NCBI RefSeq assembly: GCF_963678545.1
Contig: NZ_OY782870.1
Coordinates: forward strand, 62,001 to 126,000
Source of the DNA: an uncultured Methanomethylovorans sp.
Lineage (GTDB): Archaea > Halobacteriota > Methanosarcinia > Methanosarcinales > Methanosarcinaceae
Reading direction: 5' to 3'
Length of the DNA: 64,000 bases
Below the pieces are notes generated by a model that saw only the letters and a program-made list of their open reading frames with translations, ran no database searches and had not been told where the DNA came from. The translations under genes and the position numbers were made by a program. Positions 54,940 through 63,952 of this stretch are shown here, one piece after another. Positions within the stretch are counted from its first letter, which is position 1; every line of letters begins with the position of its first letter.

Positions 54940-57900
54940 TTTGAACATCGACGGTTTCGGTAAGTTCTACTCTTTTTCCATCGATGACTTAGGTGAAGGG
55001 CTGACCATACTGCATGGTAAGAACGAGGCAGGAAAGTCCACTCTGCTCTCATTCATCAGGAGAATGTTCTTCGATTTTCCGAACAAAAGAAGTAACTATA
55101 ATCCCTATCCGCCTTTTAACGGTGGTCTTCACGGTGGCAGGCTGTCAGTCCATACAATTGACGGGAACGGTTATACGATTGAAAGATATGCAGGCAAGGA
55201 GTTGAAACTGTATCTTCCGGATGGTACCGTTAAAAGGGAAGCGGAACTCAGGAAAATACTTGGCAGTGCAGACAAGGATGTCTTTGAGAACGTCTATGCC
55301 TTTGGCCTGGACGAGCTGCAGGACTTCAATAAACTGAACGGCAACTCCGTCAGTGGGAAACTATACAGTGCAGGAACAGGCATCGGTGCTGCTTCTATTC
55401 CGGAAATAAGCACTTTCTTTGACAATAAAAAATCAGCCTTATTCAAACCATCAGGAAAAAAGCCGCTAATTAATGCTCTTTTCGATCAGATAAAGGGACT
55501 AGAGCAACAGATAACGGAAATTGAAGACGGACAGCAGGCATATGATCTGCTCCATAGCGATATCAGAAAAAAGGAAAAAGAGATAGCTGACCTTAAGGAA
55601 GAAAAATCTGCCCTCCTGAAAAAATTGGAACATATTAGAGCCCTCTTGTCTGTATGGGACGACTGGGTGGACCTTCAGGCTCATAACAACAAACTCGAAC
55701 AGCTTCCTGTGATTGCCATCTTCCCTGAAAACGGGCTTAACAGATACAGCAGCATTAATGATAAGATCCAGAGTCTCAAAGAGAGCATTGAGGATCTGAA
55801 AAGTGCTATTGAAAGGAACAGTAAGGAACAGAACAGTATTGAGATAGATAAATCTCTGCTGGCCCAGAGGGACACCATACTTGAACTTGGTAAAGGAATA
55901 GAGAAGTACAAGGCAGAAAAAGAAGAGCTTCCAAATCTGAAATCTTCATTAAAAGTGGAAAGTAAAAGACTTAAAACAAAATTTGATGAACTCGGGCAGG
56001 ACTGGAACGAAGAGAAGCTGAATAATTTCGACAGGTCGATACCTGCAATTGATGCTGTACGCAAGCATCATGGCGATTTACAGGACACTGATGCTGAGGT
56101 CAAAGAGTTGTGTAGGGGAATCCAGTTTGTCAAAGAGTCAATTTCAAATAAAAGTAAGAACCCGGAAAACATTTCTGGGGTGCTACTGGAACAAAGGTCT
56201 TTAATCCTGAAAATGGCAGACAGGGTTGCAGGGTATAATGAAAATGTTGAGAGAGTAGGTTCTGACAGGATAAAACTGAATAATAAGAAGAAAGAGCTTA
56301 CTCAAGTATTGCGGGACATCGGGAGCAATTGGGATGAAACCATGCTGGAGAACTTTGATCTGTCTGGCAGTGCAAAAGCCCGCATAAAAAAATTAGCGTC
56401 TACCTTAGAGGAAACGGAATCAAACATCCAGAGCCTTGAAACACAGCTTGGGTGGACGAAGAGTGAAATCGACAAGATAAATTACAGTATCACTGGAATC
56501 GATTATAAAATAAGTGCTATAGATGCACAGGTCCCCGAAAACAAAAACAGTGAGATGCTTGCTTTTCTGAAGAACCTTAGGACACAATCCTCCTCTCTTA
56601 AGGAAAAAGAGCTGGAGCTTAGGTCTTTGGAGAGGGATGAAAATTTTGCTTCCATGATAAGGCAAACACCTGTTACAGTTGACCAGCGGCTGCCCATGTG
56701 GCCTGCAGGTGCTTTTGGGGTTGTAGGTATTGCAGGCTTTGCAACCGGCTATGTCTACGATAACTTACAGGGAGGTATTATCGCATGTGTAGGACTGTTC
56801 ATAATTGCAGTTATCTATGCAATATCTGTGAGGAAATCCAGTAAGAATGCTCAGAATCCTGTGCATAACATGGATTCAGCTCAGTCCGGCAATGCAAAAG
56901 AACAGATAAAGGAAGATATTCGGTCCATCAGGGAAAAGATGCTGAAAGATGCTACTTCCTGTGGTTTTGAAGGTATACCTGAGATCTCTGTGCTCGAAGA
57001 CAGATATGACGAGCTTAAGGAATATGCACTTGGCCTTAAGTCAGTTTCAGAGCTCACCTCGCAGAGGAAGGAACTTGAAAAGGACATGGCGGCATCAAGT
57101 GAAAACTATGCCCAGCTTGAAACAGAGCTGGGTGAGGCGAAATCTGCTTATCAAAAAACAAAAAGTGAATGGAAGGACTGGCTTACTTCACGCAGCCTGG
57201 ATGCCGATGTTGAGCCTGAGAACATTTACGATAAGCTTGGCCTTATAAGAGAAGCGAAGGACAAGCAGACTACTGTAGCAGAGCTTCATTCTCAGGTAGT
57301 TTCATGTGAAAAATCCATAGGCGAGTTTGAAGAGGATGCTAAGAAACTCCTTGAAATTTGCAACTATGATGTGTCAGATCGTTCTGTTGACCTGGCCATT
57401 ATAAAGTTGCGAGATGAGGTTGATGTGGAATATGCCAAATCAGGAAAGGTTGAACAATTAAAAAAGGATCGTGAAGACCTTGAAGAGCAGTTAGAGGCAC
57501 TTGAAACTGACCTCAAGGAGAAGGAAGCGGAGAGAGATAATGTTTTAGGAAAGTGGCATGAATGGCTTGCAAAGTACAATCTTTCTTCTGAGATGACAAC
57601 TGAAAGTATAATTGACATATTTGCAACTATCAATAGTTGTTATGAACTCCAGGATAAAATAGAGGGCCTGACAGGAAAGATCGGCTCACACAGCCGTTCG
57701 ATTGAGATATATGAGAACAGAATAAAGTCTGTCCTTGATGCTTGTGGAAGAAAGAGCGTCGGACTTGGTTTTGACACGGAACTCGAGATTCTCCATAGTG
57801 ATCTGGAAAAAGCAGTCAGTAAAAAGAACCAACTCGACAACCTGGTTTTGGAGAAAGATAAACTTCTTTTCAGCCTTAAGGAAGCTGAAGATAAACTTTC

Positions 57901-58762
57901 TGGCTGTTCCAGCGACATGTCTGCTCTTCTTAAAGAAGGAAATGCGTATAACGAAGGAGATTTTGTTAAAAACGCAAAGATATGGGACGAGATTGTCCTG
58001 GCAAGAAAAGGATACGAGATAGCAGAGTCACATGTAAGGAAGCTTTCCGGAAACAACGACGATCATCTGAATATAATTGGCGAACTGAAAAGTTCGAAAC
58101 CTGACATGCTGAAGACGCAGGAAACTGAAATTGCCGAAAGAATAAGTGAGATAGACAGTGCCCTTGAGTCCCTGAACAATGAAAAGGGAAGTGCCATAAA
58201 CCAGATAAAGCAGCTTGAAGGGGACAGTGAAGGCTCAAAGCTGCGATTGGAACTTGAAACGCTCAAAGAAGAGATCAATGAGAAGTCAAGAGAGTGGGCA
58301 ACATACTCAATTGCACAGCATATTCTATCAAAGGCGATGGACAAGTACGAGAAAGAAAGGCAGCCAGCTGTCATCACTGAGGCACAGAAGTTCTTCTCCA
58401 ATATCACTGGTGGAAAGTATGAAAGGATATACTCTCCACTGGGTTCTTCGGACATCTTTGTTGAAGATAAAAGTGGAAAGCGTAAAAATATCATCGAGCT
58501 AAGTCGGGGAACTGCAGAACAGCTCTATCTATCATTAAGGTTTGGTTTCATTAAAGAGCTTGGTAAGCACTCTGAACCACTGCCCATTATATTTGATGAT
58601 ATCCTTGTCAACTTTGATCCTGTAAGGAGCAGAAATGCTATCAGTTCTATCCATGAACTTAGTCTATCAAATCAGGTGCTCTATTTCACCTGTCATCCAG
58701 AGACTGTAGAAATGTTCAAGGATGTTGTGCCGGATGTGGGCGTTATTGATCTCTTGGGGTGA
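54926..58762 (+). CDS. yhaN: YhaN-like SMC/Rad50-type AAA ATPase
   Basis: A 1278-aa ATPase. Walker A (LHGKNEAGKSTLLSFIRR) is at residue 31-49, with the AAA_27/YhaN N-terminal form (DLNIDGFGKFYSFSID). Long coiled coils fill residues about 185-570 and 650-1150. Between them is a short hydrophobic pair (AGAFGVVGIAGFATGYVY and GGIIACVGLFIIAVIYAI, about residues 590-635) like the membrane hairpin of bacterial YhaN. The C-terminal ATPase half has ELSRGTAEQLYLSLRFGFI (signature) and LPIIFDDILVNFD (Walker B). It probably drives the YhaO nuclease at the membrane. Confidence 0.9.
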   Translation: MRITDLNIDGFGKFYSFSIDDLGEGLTILHGKNEAGKSTLLSFIRRMFFDFPNKRSNYNPYPPFNGGLHGGRLSVHTIDGNGYTIERYAGKELKLYLPDGTVKREAELRKILGSADKDVFENVYAFGLDELQDFNKLNGNSVSGKLYSAGTGIGAASIPEISTFFDNKKSALFKPSGKKPLINALFDQIKGLEQQITEIEDGQQAYDLLHSDIRKKEKEIADLKEEKSALLKKLEHIRALLSVWDDWVDLQAHNNKLEQLPVIAIFPENGLNRYSSINDKIQSLKESIEDLKSAIERNSKEQNSIEIDKSLLAQRDTILELGKGIEKYKAEKEELPNLKSSLKVESKRLKTKFDELGQDWNEEKLNNFDRSIPAIDAVRKHHGDLQDTDAEVKELCRGIQFVKESISNKSKNPENISGVLLEQRSLILKMADRVAGYNENVERVGSDRIKLNNKKKELTQVLRDIGSNWDETMLENFDLSGSAKARIKKLASTLEETESNIQSLETQLGWTKSEIDKINYSITGIDYKISAIDAQVPENKNSEMLAFLKNLRTQSSSLKEKELELRSLERDENFASMIRQTPVTVDQRLPMWPAGAFGVVGIAGFATGYVYDNLQGGIIACVGLFIIAVIYAISVRKSSKNAQNPVHNMDSAQSGNAKEQIKEDIRSIREKMLKDATSCGFEGIPEISVLEDRYDELKEYALGLKSVSELTSQRKELEKDMAASSENYAQLETELGEAKSAYQKTKSEWKDWLTSRSLDADVEPENIYDKLGLIREAKDKQTTVAELHSQVVSCEKSIGEFEEDAKKLLEICNYDVSDRSVDLAIIKLRDEVDVEYAKSGKVEQLKKDREDLEEQLEALETDLKEKEAERDNVLGKWHEWLAKYNLSSEMTTESIIDIFATINSCYELQDKIEGLTGKIGSHSRSIEIYENRIKSVLDACGRKSVGLGFDTELEILHSDLEKAVSKKNQLDNLVLEKDKLLFSLKEAEDKLSGCSSDMSALLKEGNAYNEGDFVKNAKIWDEIVLARKGYEIAESHVRKLSGNNDDHLNIIGELKSSKPDMLKTQETEIAERISEIDSALESLNNEKGSAINQIKQLEGDSEGSKLRLELETLKEEINEKSREWATYSIAQHILSKAMDKYEKERQPAVITEAQKFFSNITGGKYERIYSPLGSSDIFVEDKSGKRKNIIELSRGTAEQLYLSLRFGFIKELGKHSEPLPIIFDDILVNFDPVRSRNAISSIHELSLSNQVLYFTCHPETVEMFKDVVPDVGVIDLLG

Positions 58763-59010
58763 AAGACATATCATTATCCTTTCTTTTTATGAATCTCCAC
58801 AACATTGAGTGGATAAATTCGTAAGGGATTTTGAATAAAAGAGTGTTCTTAACATCTTGGCGGTCTGGACCACTAAGTCACATGATGCTGATTCCCGGCT
58901 TCGACAAATATTTAATATCAGTGAATTGTTCTTTAGTAGGGGATTTGTGATGTATTGGGGCGACAATTACCCATACGATATTAAAGAGAACTTAGGAAAC
59001 TTAATGTCGG

Positions 59011-59610
59011 TTATATCACAGCAAGCCTACCGGAATCAGTTATCTTATATCCATCACCGTCTGTGATGTATCCCATGGATTTCAGTTCTCTTAGATGGTT
59101 ATAGGCCATACCTTTAGAGATACCTACACTCATTGCTATAGACTCGACTGCAACTGTGCCATTCTGGACAAGTTCCAAAATCATCTTTTTTGTTGGAGAA
59201 ATATTGAAACTGAGCACAGGGAAATCAATAATGAAATTATCTTCCTCAGTAACATACACTATCCGTGCTACCATGTCACTGCGTGCATAGGCACCAAATA
59301 GAGCACCAAAAGCCTGGGGTTTCCTGCCTCCAGAAACGTTTATCAGCACTTTTCTTCCTAACGCATGCTCTTTTTCTATCAGTGTTGCTATATCCTGTGC
59401 AACTCTGACAGGATCGTAAAGGGAAGTGATCGCCTTCTTGATCTCTATGATCTTGCCAAACGTAGCTTCCAGCAGCTGTTCAGCCTGCACCTTTTTTTCC
59501 GCAGCATTTTCTTCTGTCAATATAATGATCTTAGAGGGAGAGAGCCTTGTAACACAAATCAACACAGGTTCAAGGGTGTATAATGTGGTAATAAGAGTAG
59601 AATCTGTCAT
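59011..59610 (-). CDS. csa3: CARF domain-winged helix regulator (Csa3-like)
   Basis: The 199-aa protein has an N-terminal Rossmann-like CARF domain: PSKIIILTEENAAEKK, a central KVLINVSGGRKPQAFGALFGAYA that fits the ligand-binding loop, and YVTEEDNFIIDFPVLS. The C-terminal 65 residues form a winged helix (KMILELVQNGTVAVESIAMSV, then SKGMAYNHLRELKSMGYI). Csa3 proteins bind cyclic oligoadenylate and regulate CRISPR genes in archaea. No cas gene or CRISPR array is in the window. Its neighbours are repair-type ATPase/nuclease genes, so it may serve a different defence or repair regulon. Confidence 0.8.
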   Translation of the reverse strand: MTDSTLITTLYTLEPVLICVTRLSPSKIIILTEENAAEKKVQAEQLLEATFGKIIEIKKAITSLYDPVRVAQDIATLIEKEHALGRKVLINVSGGRKPQAFGALFGAYARSDMVARIVYVTEEDNFIIDFPVLSFNISPTKKMILELVQNGTVAVESIAMSVGISKGMAYNHLRELKSMGYITDGDGYKITDSGRLAVI

Positions 59611-59705
59611 CAGATTAATAATATTATATATACTATATATTTGTATGGATAATCGGTACTATCAATCTAGTTTTAGTCTCTACTTTTAGATAATAATATC
59701 ATAAC

Positions 59706-59744
59706 GTATATATTCCCCACTTGATGTACATAGTAAGTATTTAC
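59706..59744 (+). promoter_or_regulatory. Promoter with TATA box and 19-bp palindrome (copy A)
   Basis: GTATATATT (59706-59714), an 11-base spacer, then GTACATAGTAAGTATTTAC (59726-59744), an inverted repeat with one mismatch between arms. The palindrome lies about where transcription should start. The same nine-base TATA element, spacer length and palindrome recur at 60516-60554. Downstream is the 59905 gene. A wHTH regulator gene is divergent. Confidence 0.65.
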
Positions 59745-59792
59745 GATTTGGTCAAGATCTGGATTAATCTAAAAATATTGTAAAATGATACA

Positions 59793-59918
59793 ATGAAACA
59801 TCCACTTTCAAATGCAGGTGATCGCAGAGGGATCATTTTCCTTTTGAAAGAGCCTGTTTCAATCCATTATAAAGAACTGATTTATCATAGAGTTGAATTA
59901 AAAAATGATAAACTGTAA
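59793..59918 (+). CDS. Possible 41-aa small protein overlapping the next gene
   Basis: The frame from ATG 59793 encodes NAGDRRGIIFLLKEPVSIHY and a lysine-rich end, overlapping the ATG of the 59905 gene by 14 bases. The overlap suggests translational coupling, but there is no clear ribosome site. The same stretch also folds: CTTTCAAA (59805-59812) pairs with TTTGAAAG (59843-59850), and TGATC (59819-59823) pairs with GATCA (59831-59835). It could be a structured leader instead. Confidence 0.3.
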   Translation: MKHPLSNAGDRRGIIFLLKEPVSIHYKELIYHRVELKNDKL

Positions 59919-60357
59919 GGAATTGTCAGGTGTTTTATCTACACAAAAGATCAAGCGCCGGTACAAATTCAAAGAGATAGATTTCCAAGGCAATCGAATG
60001 TATGTTTCAAAAAGGACTTATTTTATACGAAGCTATTTTGATTTCCACTACAAATTCCTAATTGACTGTTACAAAGTAAACGATACTGAGGGAGATCTGT
60101 TTAACGTTGCTTTATATGTAGTGCCAACACCGGAGTACTTGCCTGATGATGAAGTAAGTAGCTATAAGATACAGTTTCCGGAATTTGAAAACATAGCATA
60201 TGAAGATAAAGACCTGATATATCTCCACTACATGCACCTTTCATTTTTTATTAGTTGCATCGAAGAGATTGCCGCTAATCAAATACCATCTGCATTAGCA
60301 ATCATTGAGACATATTTGGTAAAATATAACCAGATATTTAAAGAAAAATTTGGTTAG
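59905..60357 (+). CDS. Unrecognised 150-aa protein
   Basis: I do not recognise this product. It is soluble, rich in aromatic residues (RTYFIRSYFDFHYKFLIDCY), with a helical C-terminus (HYMHLSFFISCIEEIAANQ). The start lacks an obvious ribosome site. It lies downstream of palindrome promoter A and between the Csa3-like regulator and the helicase-nuclease. Its size suits an antitoxin, regulator or small effector, but no motif supports any of these. Confidence 0.6.
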   Translation: MINCKELSGVLSTQKIKRRYKFKEIDFQGNRMYVSKRTYFIRSYFDFHYKFLIDCYKVNDTEGDLFNVALYVVPTPEYLPDDEVSSYKIQFPEFENIAYEDKDLIYLHYMHLSFFISCIEEIAANQIPSALAIIETYLVKYNQIFKEKFG

Positions 60358-60515
60358 AGTTTGCATGAAAGATGTTCCTTATAGAACAGTTGCCTTTATT
60401 CACAACTTCCATAAACTCTTACTCTCTCCACATTAGATAATGGAATGTTTGTGTTGATTTGCTTGAACGTTTAAGACTATACGTTATATTAATGATTTGT
60501 ACCTAGTATGGTAAA
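60358..60515. other. Non-coding spacer upstream of promoter B
   Basis: No gene or RNA is seen. A half-site-like GTACCTAGTA (60500-60509) resembles the left arm of the palindrome. The rest is AT-rich. Confidence 0.4.
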
Positions 60516-60554
60516 GTATATATTAAACATGTTTTGTACATAGTAGATATGTAC
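60516..60554 (+). promoter_or_regulatory. Promoter with TATA box and 19-bp palindrome (copy B)
   Basis: GTATATATT (60516-60524), an 11-base spacer, and GTACATAGTAGATATGTAC (60536-60554), a perfect 7-5-7 inverted repeat. It matches copy A at 16 of 19 palindrome bases with identical spacing. The palindrome covers the expected start site, so a bound regulator should block or control initiation. It leads towards the helicase-nuclease gene at 60896. Confidence 0.65.
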
Positions 60555-60653
60555 AGTTTAATTATAGGCAATTCAAACGGCCACAAGTGGTGGTGCGCAA
60601 AAGCAGTCTCCCTAGAACAAATGAATTCGATCCTACTGGGTCACTGTGCATAA
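60549..60653 (+). CDS. Possible leaderless 34-aa small protein
   Basis: An ATG at 60549, inside the right arm of palindrome B and about 28 bases from the TATA box, opens a 34-codon frame (MYSLIIGNSNGHKWWCAKAV onwards), ending TAA at 60651. The position fits a leaderless archaeal mRNA. Tryptophans, cysteines and histidines are frequent. Without comparative data this remains weak; 60654-60895 up to the helicase gene has no other frame. Confidence 0.3.
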   Translation: MYSLIIGNSNGHKWWCAKAVSLEQMNSILLGHCA

Positions 60654-60895
60654 ACCTTTGCTAATCGTTAAATAACACATGACATGGGAACAACATCTGT
60701 TTCTGCTATTCAAAGAGTAGCGGACAAAATAACTAATTATTACAAGATTTATACATAGAATGGTGGTTAGAGCGTTCAATGAACTGGATAGTTATCTGAT
60801 AAATAACCTGATAATATCTCTTTTTACTAAACGATGAGACCACAAATAGCTATGCTAAAACTTCTGAGGCGGAGTGATTTATAAAGGAGGATACA

Positions 60896-63800
60896 ATGCC
60901 AAAACTCAATGCAGGTCAATCAAAAGCAGTATCTTATACTTCCGGTCCCCTGCTCATCCTTGCGGGTCCTGGTTCAGGGAAGACCCTAACAATCACAGAA
61001 AAAGTTATGCACCTTATTGATATTGGCATATCTCCAGAGAGGATACTTGCTCTTACTTTCTCAGAGAAGGCTGCTGAAGAGATGCAGGAGAGAGTAGAGA
61101 AGAACATCGACTATGTAAGTGGAATTACAGTTTCAACGTTCCATTCTTTTTGTAATAACATCATCAGAGAATTCTCTTTTGACCTGGGCATAAACTCCGG
61201 CGCTAAACTAATCTCAAAGGAGCACTCCAACATATGGGGTATCAAGCATATAGATACATTTGGATTTGAGAGCATCAATATCCCCGCATCCCCGTATGAC
61301 CTTATAGACAGCCTGCTTGAAGGTGTTTCCCAGTTCCAGGATCACCTAGTTCTTCCTTCAGATATTCACTCTTACGTTGAAGCACAACTTTCCTCTGGGG
61401 CAGGATTAGCTGAAGATAAAATTGACACGTTGCTGAAAATGCAGGATCTCGCCAGGTTTTACGAGCATTATCGGAAGTACAAGCATAATAACAGCTTCCT
61501 TGATTATGATGACATGATCTCTATGTGCTGTCTACTTTTTGAGAGCAACAATGTTGTTCGGAACAAAGTTAAAAGCCGCTATGATTACATCCTTGTTGAT
61601 GAGTTCCAAGATACGAATTATTCCCAGCTGTACCTTGTAAACCTCTTGGTAAACGGCAATAGTCTTACCTGTGTGGCAGACGATGATCAGTGTATTTACA
61701 GATTCCGTGGTGCTTATCTTTCTAACATAAGACAATTGGAGGAATTCTACAAGGATCTCGAAAAGATAGACCTCAGCATCAATTATCGTTCCACTTCTCA
61801 GATAGTAGAACTATCCAGGCAGCTTATCGGATTCAATCCAGAGAGGGAAGAAAAGAAAATAGTTTCTGCCAATGGTAACGGTTCAAAAGTGAAGATTGTG
61901 AAGGCACCTGACGATACAAGCGAAGCTGAGTGGGTAGCATCAGAGATCAATAGGCTGGTAAACAAAGAAGGCCTGCAACCTAAGGATATCTATATCCTTA
62001 CAAGGAAACGTGCAGATGGTAAGAAGTTCAGTGATGCTCTGTGCAAATACCTCTTACCCGTGGAGTACGTGGGTGCATTGCAACTGAACCAGTTCCCAAT
62101 AGTTCAGGAGGCTATTGCCTATATGCGGATTGTGGCAGATCCCTTTTCCAATGGTGTGGCCTTTGCCAAAGTATTTGGAAGAGAAGGTTTGAGTGAGCAT
62201 AACCTGCAGAGGATCAATGTGCTGGCACGTAGATTGAGCAGGGAAGATGCAGTTCAGGGTGATGGTATCTATTCGGTTCTGCTTCACCATCTTGAAGAAA
62301 CTGGCATTACTCAGGAACCACTGGTAAGGTCTTTTGTACAGAGACTAGAAGAACTTATTAGTTACAAGAAAAAATACCAGCCATCTGACACAGTCAAGCA
62401 TCTGCTGATGGATGCAACAGACATCTATCGTTCCCAACTGCATGAGGATACGGCACAAGCCAGGAAAAATATCAGGATAATTAATTCACTTATCAGCATG
62501 GTGGAAGATCTAGAGCTTATTGACGGTGGTTCGGGGTTTGAGGCCGTTATTGAACATTTAGACCTTGTGTTCAACTTTGAGATAGAAGAAGGTGAGTCCA
62601 CTGATGATAATACTGTGAAAGTGATGACCATCCATCAGTCCAAAGGAAAGGAAGCAAAAGTTGTCTTTGTGTGCGATATGGCCGCAAGACACCTTCCTCT
62701 GCAGCTTACCCGCAAAAAGTTCACGGTACCCATCGAACTTGCAAAAGGTGTACAGCGGGATGCAGATGAGAAAACATTGCATATTGAGGAAGAGAGAAGG
62801 CTTGCCTATGTGGCTATGACAAGGGCCAAGGAACATTTGTACCTTGTATTCCCAGAGAAGTATGAAGGTAATAAGCGCGGCGTAAAACCCAGTGAATTTC
62901 TGGAGCAGATATCTTATGAGAACAATCCTCTGGTGGAGGTCATTGAAGCTCCCTTGTGTGAGAAAAGATGTAATTTGGTGGAAAATTCCGCTCTCAAGAG
63001 GAAAAAGGATGAGTTCGAGAGACTTGTCAGGATCTACACCAATCAGGGTCAGCTGAAACAGGCTGTGGAGTCGCTGGTAGTGATCGCACAGATACAGGAG
63101 CTGGAAAGTAAGGGAAACCTGCAGGCTTTTGATGTTTCGGACTTTCTGCGTGTCAGTCCCATGCCCCCGAATGAACTGGAAGCGCTGATGGACGGCAGGC
63201 TGCCGCCACTTGTAGACAAGGAGATGCATTTTTCCGCGTCAGGTATCAAGATGTATGAGGATTGTCCACTGAAATTCAAGTACTCTTACGTGCTCAAGAT
63301 ACCAACGCCACAGAAGGCCTTTTTCCAGCTTGGAACAGATGTGCATGCAGTATTTGAAAAAATGTCAAGGCTCAAGATGCAGGGAGAAGTCCCTGACATC
63401 TCCAAGGCCAGGGAAGTGCTGGATGCCACATGGAATCCACATGTATTTGATTCTAGGACAAAAGAGCAGCAGGAATACTCAAAGATGCAGAAGATGCTGG
63501 ACTTCTGGATGGACTTCGAACGGCACAATACTAACGAGACAGTGGAAGTGGAAGGAGAATTCGAGATAAAACTCGGTGGGGCCAGGTTCGGAGGATATAT
63601 TGACCGTCTGGACAGGACACCCGAAGGAGATTATATTGTCATTGACTACAAAACCGGTACGACCGATTTGAGCAAGAACAAGCTGAAGAAAGACGTACAG
63701 ATTGCACTGTACTGCATGGCTGTGAAGAAAAAGTATGGGAAACTACCTGTGCAGGCAGGCCACATGTATGTCAATCCTGAGCTTGCCGAGCTAAGATTGG

Positions 63801-63952
63801 TGGATGTAAGTGAAGAGGGTGTCGAAGCTGTGGTTAGCAGGGTCAGGGAGATAGTTGGTAGGATTCTGGAAGAGGATTTTGATGTGAAGGAGGAGCCGAA
63901 CTGTCGGTTCTGTGATTATAAGGGGATATGCGAGTTACAAAACTGTAAGTAA
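60896..63952 (+). CDS. UvrD/Rep helicase fused to a RecB-type nuclease
   Basis: A 1018-aa single-chain helicase-nuclease. Helicase motifs: LAGPGSGKTLT (I, near residue 22), ALTFSEKAAEEM (Ia), VDEFQDTNYSQ (II), CVADDDQCIYRFRGA (III), INYRSTSQIV (IV), TIHQSKGKEAKVVFVCD (V) and EERRLAYVAMTRAKEHLYL (VI). The C-terminal 240 residues are a PD-(D/E)xK nuclease: FSASGIKMYEDCPLKFKY, GYIDRLDRTPEGDYIVIDYK, and CRFCDYKGIC, whose cysteines with the earlier one can bind an iron-sulfur cluster as in AddB/Cas4. A strong AAAGGAGG site precedes the ATG. It probably resects or unwinds broken or foreign DNA. Confidence 0.93.
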   Translation: MPKLNAGQSKAVSYTSGPLLILAGPGSGKTLTITEKVMHLIDIGISPERILALTFSEKAAEEMQERVEKNIDYVSGITVSTFHSFCNNIIREFSFDLGINSGAKLISKEHSNIWGIKHIDTFGFESINIPASPYDLIDSLLEGVSQFQDHLVLPSDIHSYVEAQLSSGAGLAEDKIDTLLKMQDLARFYEHYRKYKHNNSFLDYDDMISMCCLLFESNNVVRNKVKSRYDYILVDEFQDTNYSQLYLVNLLVNGNSLTCVADDDQCIYRFRGAYLSNIRQLEEFYKDLEKIDLSINYRSTSQIVELSRQLIGFNPEREEKKIVSANGNGSKVKIVKAPDDTSEAEWVASEINRLVNKEGLQPKDIYILTRKRADGKKFSDALCKYLLPVEYVGALQLNQFPIVQEAIAYMRIVADPFSNGVAFAKVFGREGLSEHNLQRINVLARRLSREDAVQGDGIYSVLLHHLEETGITQEPLVRSFVQRLEELISYKKKYQPSDTVKHLLMDATDIYRSQLHEDTAQARKNIRIINSLISMVEDLELIDGGSGFEAVIEHLDLVFNFEIEEGESTDDNTVKVMTIHQSKGKEAKVVFVCDMAARHLPLQLTRKKFTVPIELAKGVQRDADEKTLHIEEERRLAYVAMTRAKEHLYLVFPEKYEGNKRGVKPSEFLEQISYENNPLVEVIEAPLCEKRCNLVENSALKRKKDEFERLVRIYTNQGQLKQAVESLVVIAQIQELESKGNLQAFDVSDFLRVSPMPPNELEALMDGRLPPLVDKEMHFSASGIKMYEDCPLKFKYSYVLKIPTPQKAFFQLGTDVHAVFEKMSRLKMQGEVPDISKAREVLDATWNPHVFDSRTKEQQEYSKMQKMLDFWMDFERHNTNETVEVEGEFEIKLGGARFGGYIDRLDRTPEGDYIVIDYKTGTTDLSKNKLKKDVQIALYCMAVKKKYGKLPVQAGHMYVNPELAELRLVDVSEEGVEAVVSRVREIVGRILEEDFDVKEEPNCRFCDYKGICELQNCK

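Noticed and set aside
58857..59066. 69-codon frame between yhaN and the CARF gene
   Set aside because: Overlaps the end of the CARF gene on the other strand and shows no known motif; at best a decayed fragment.
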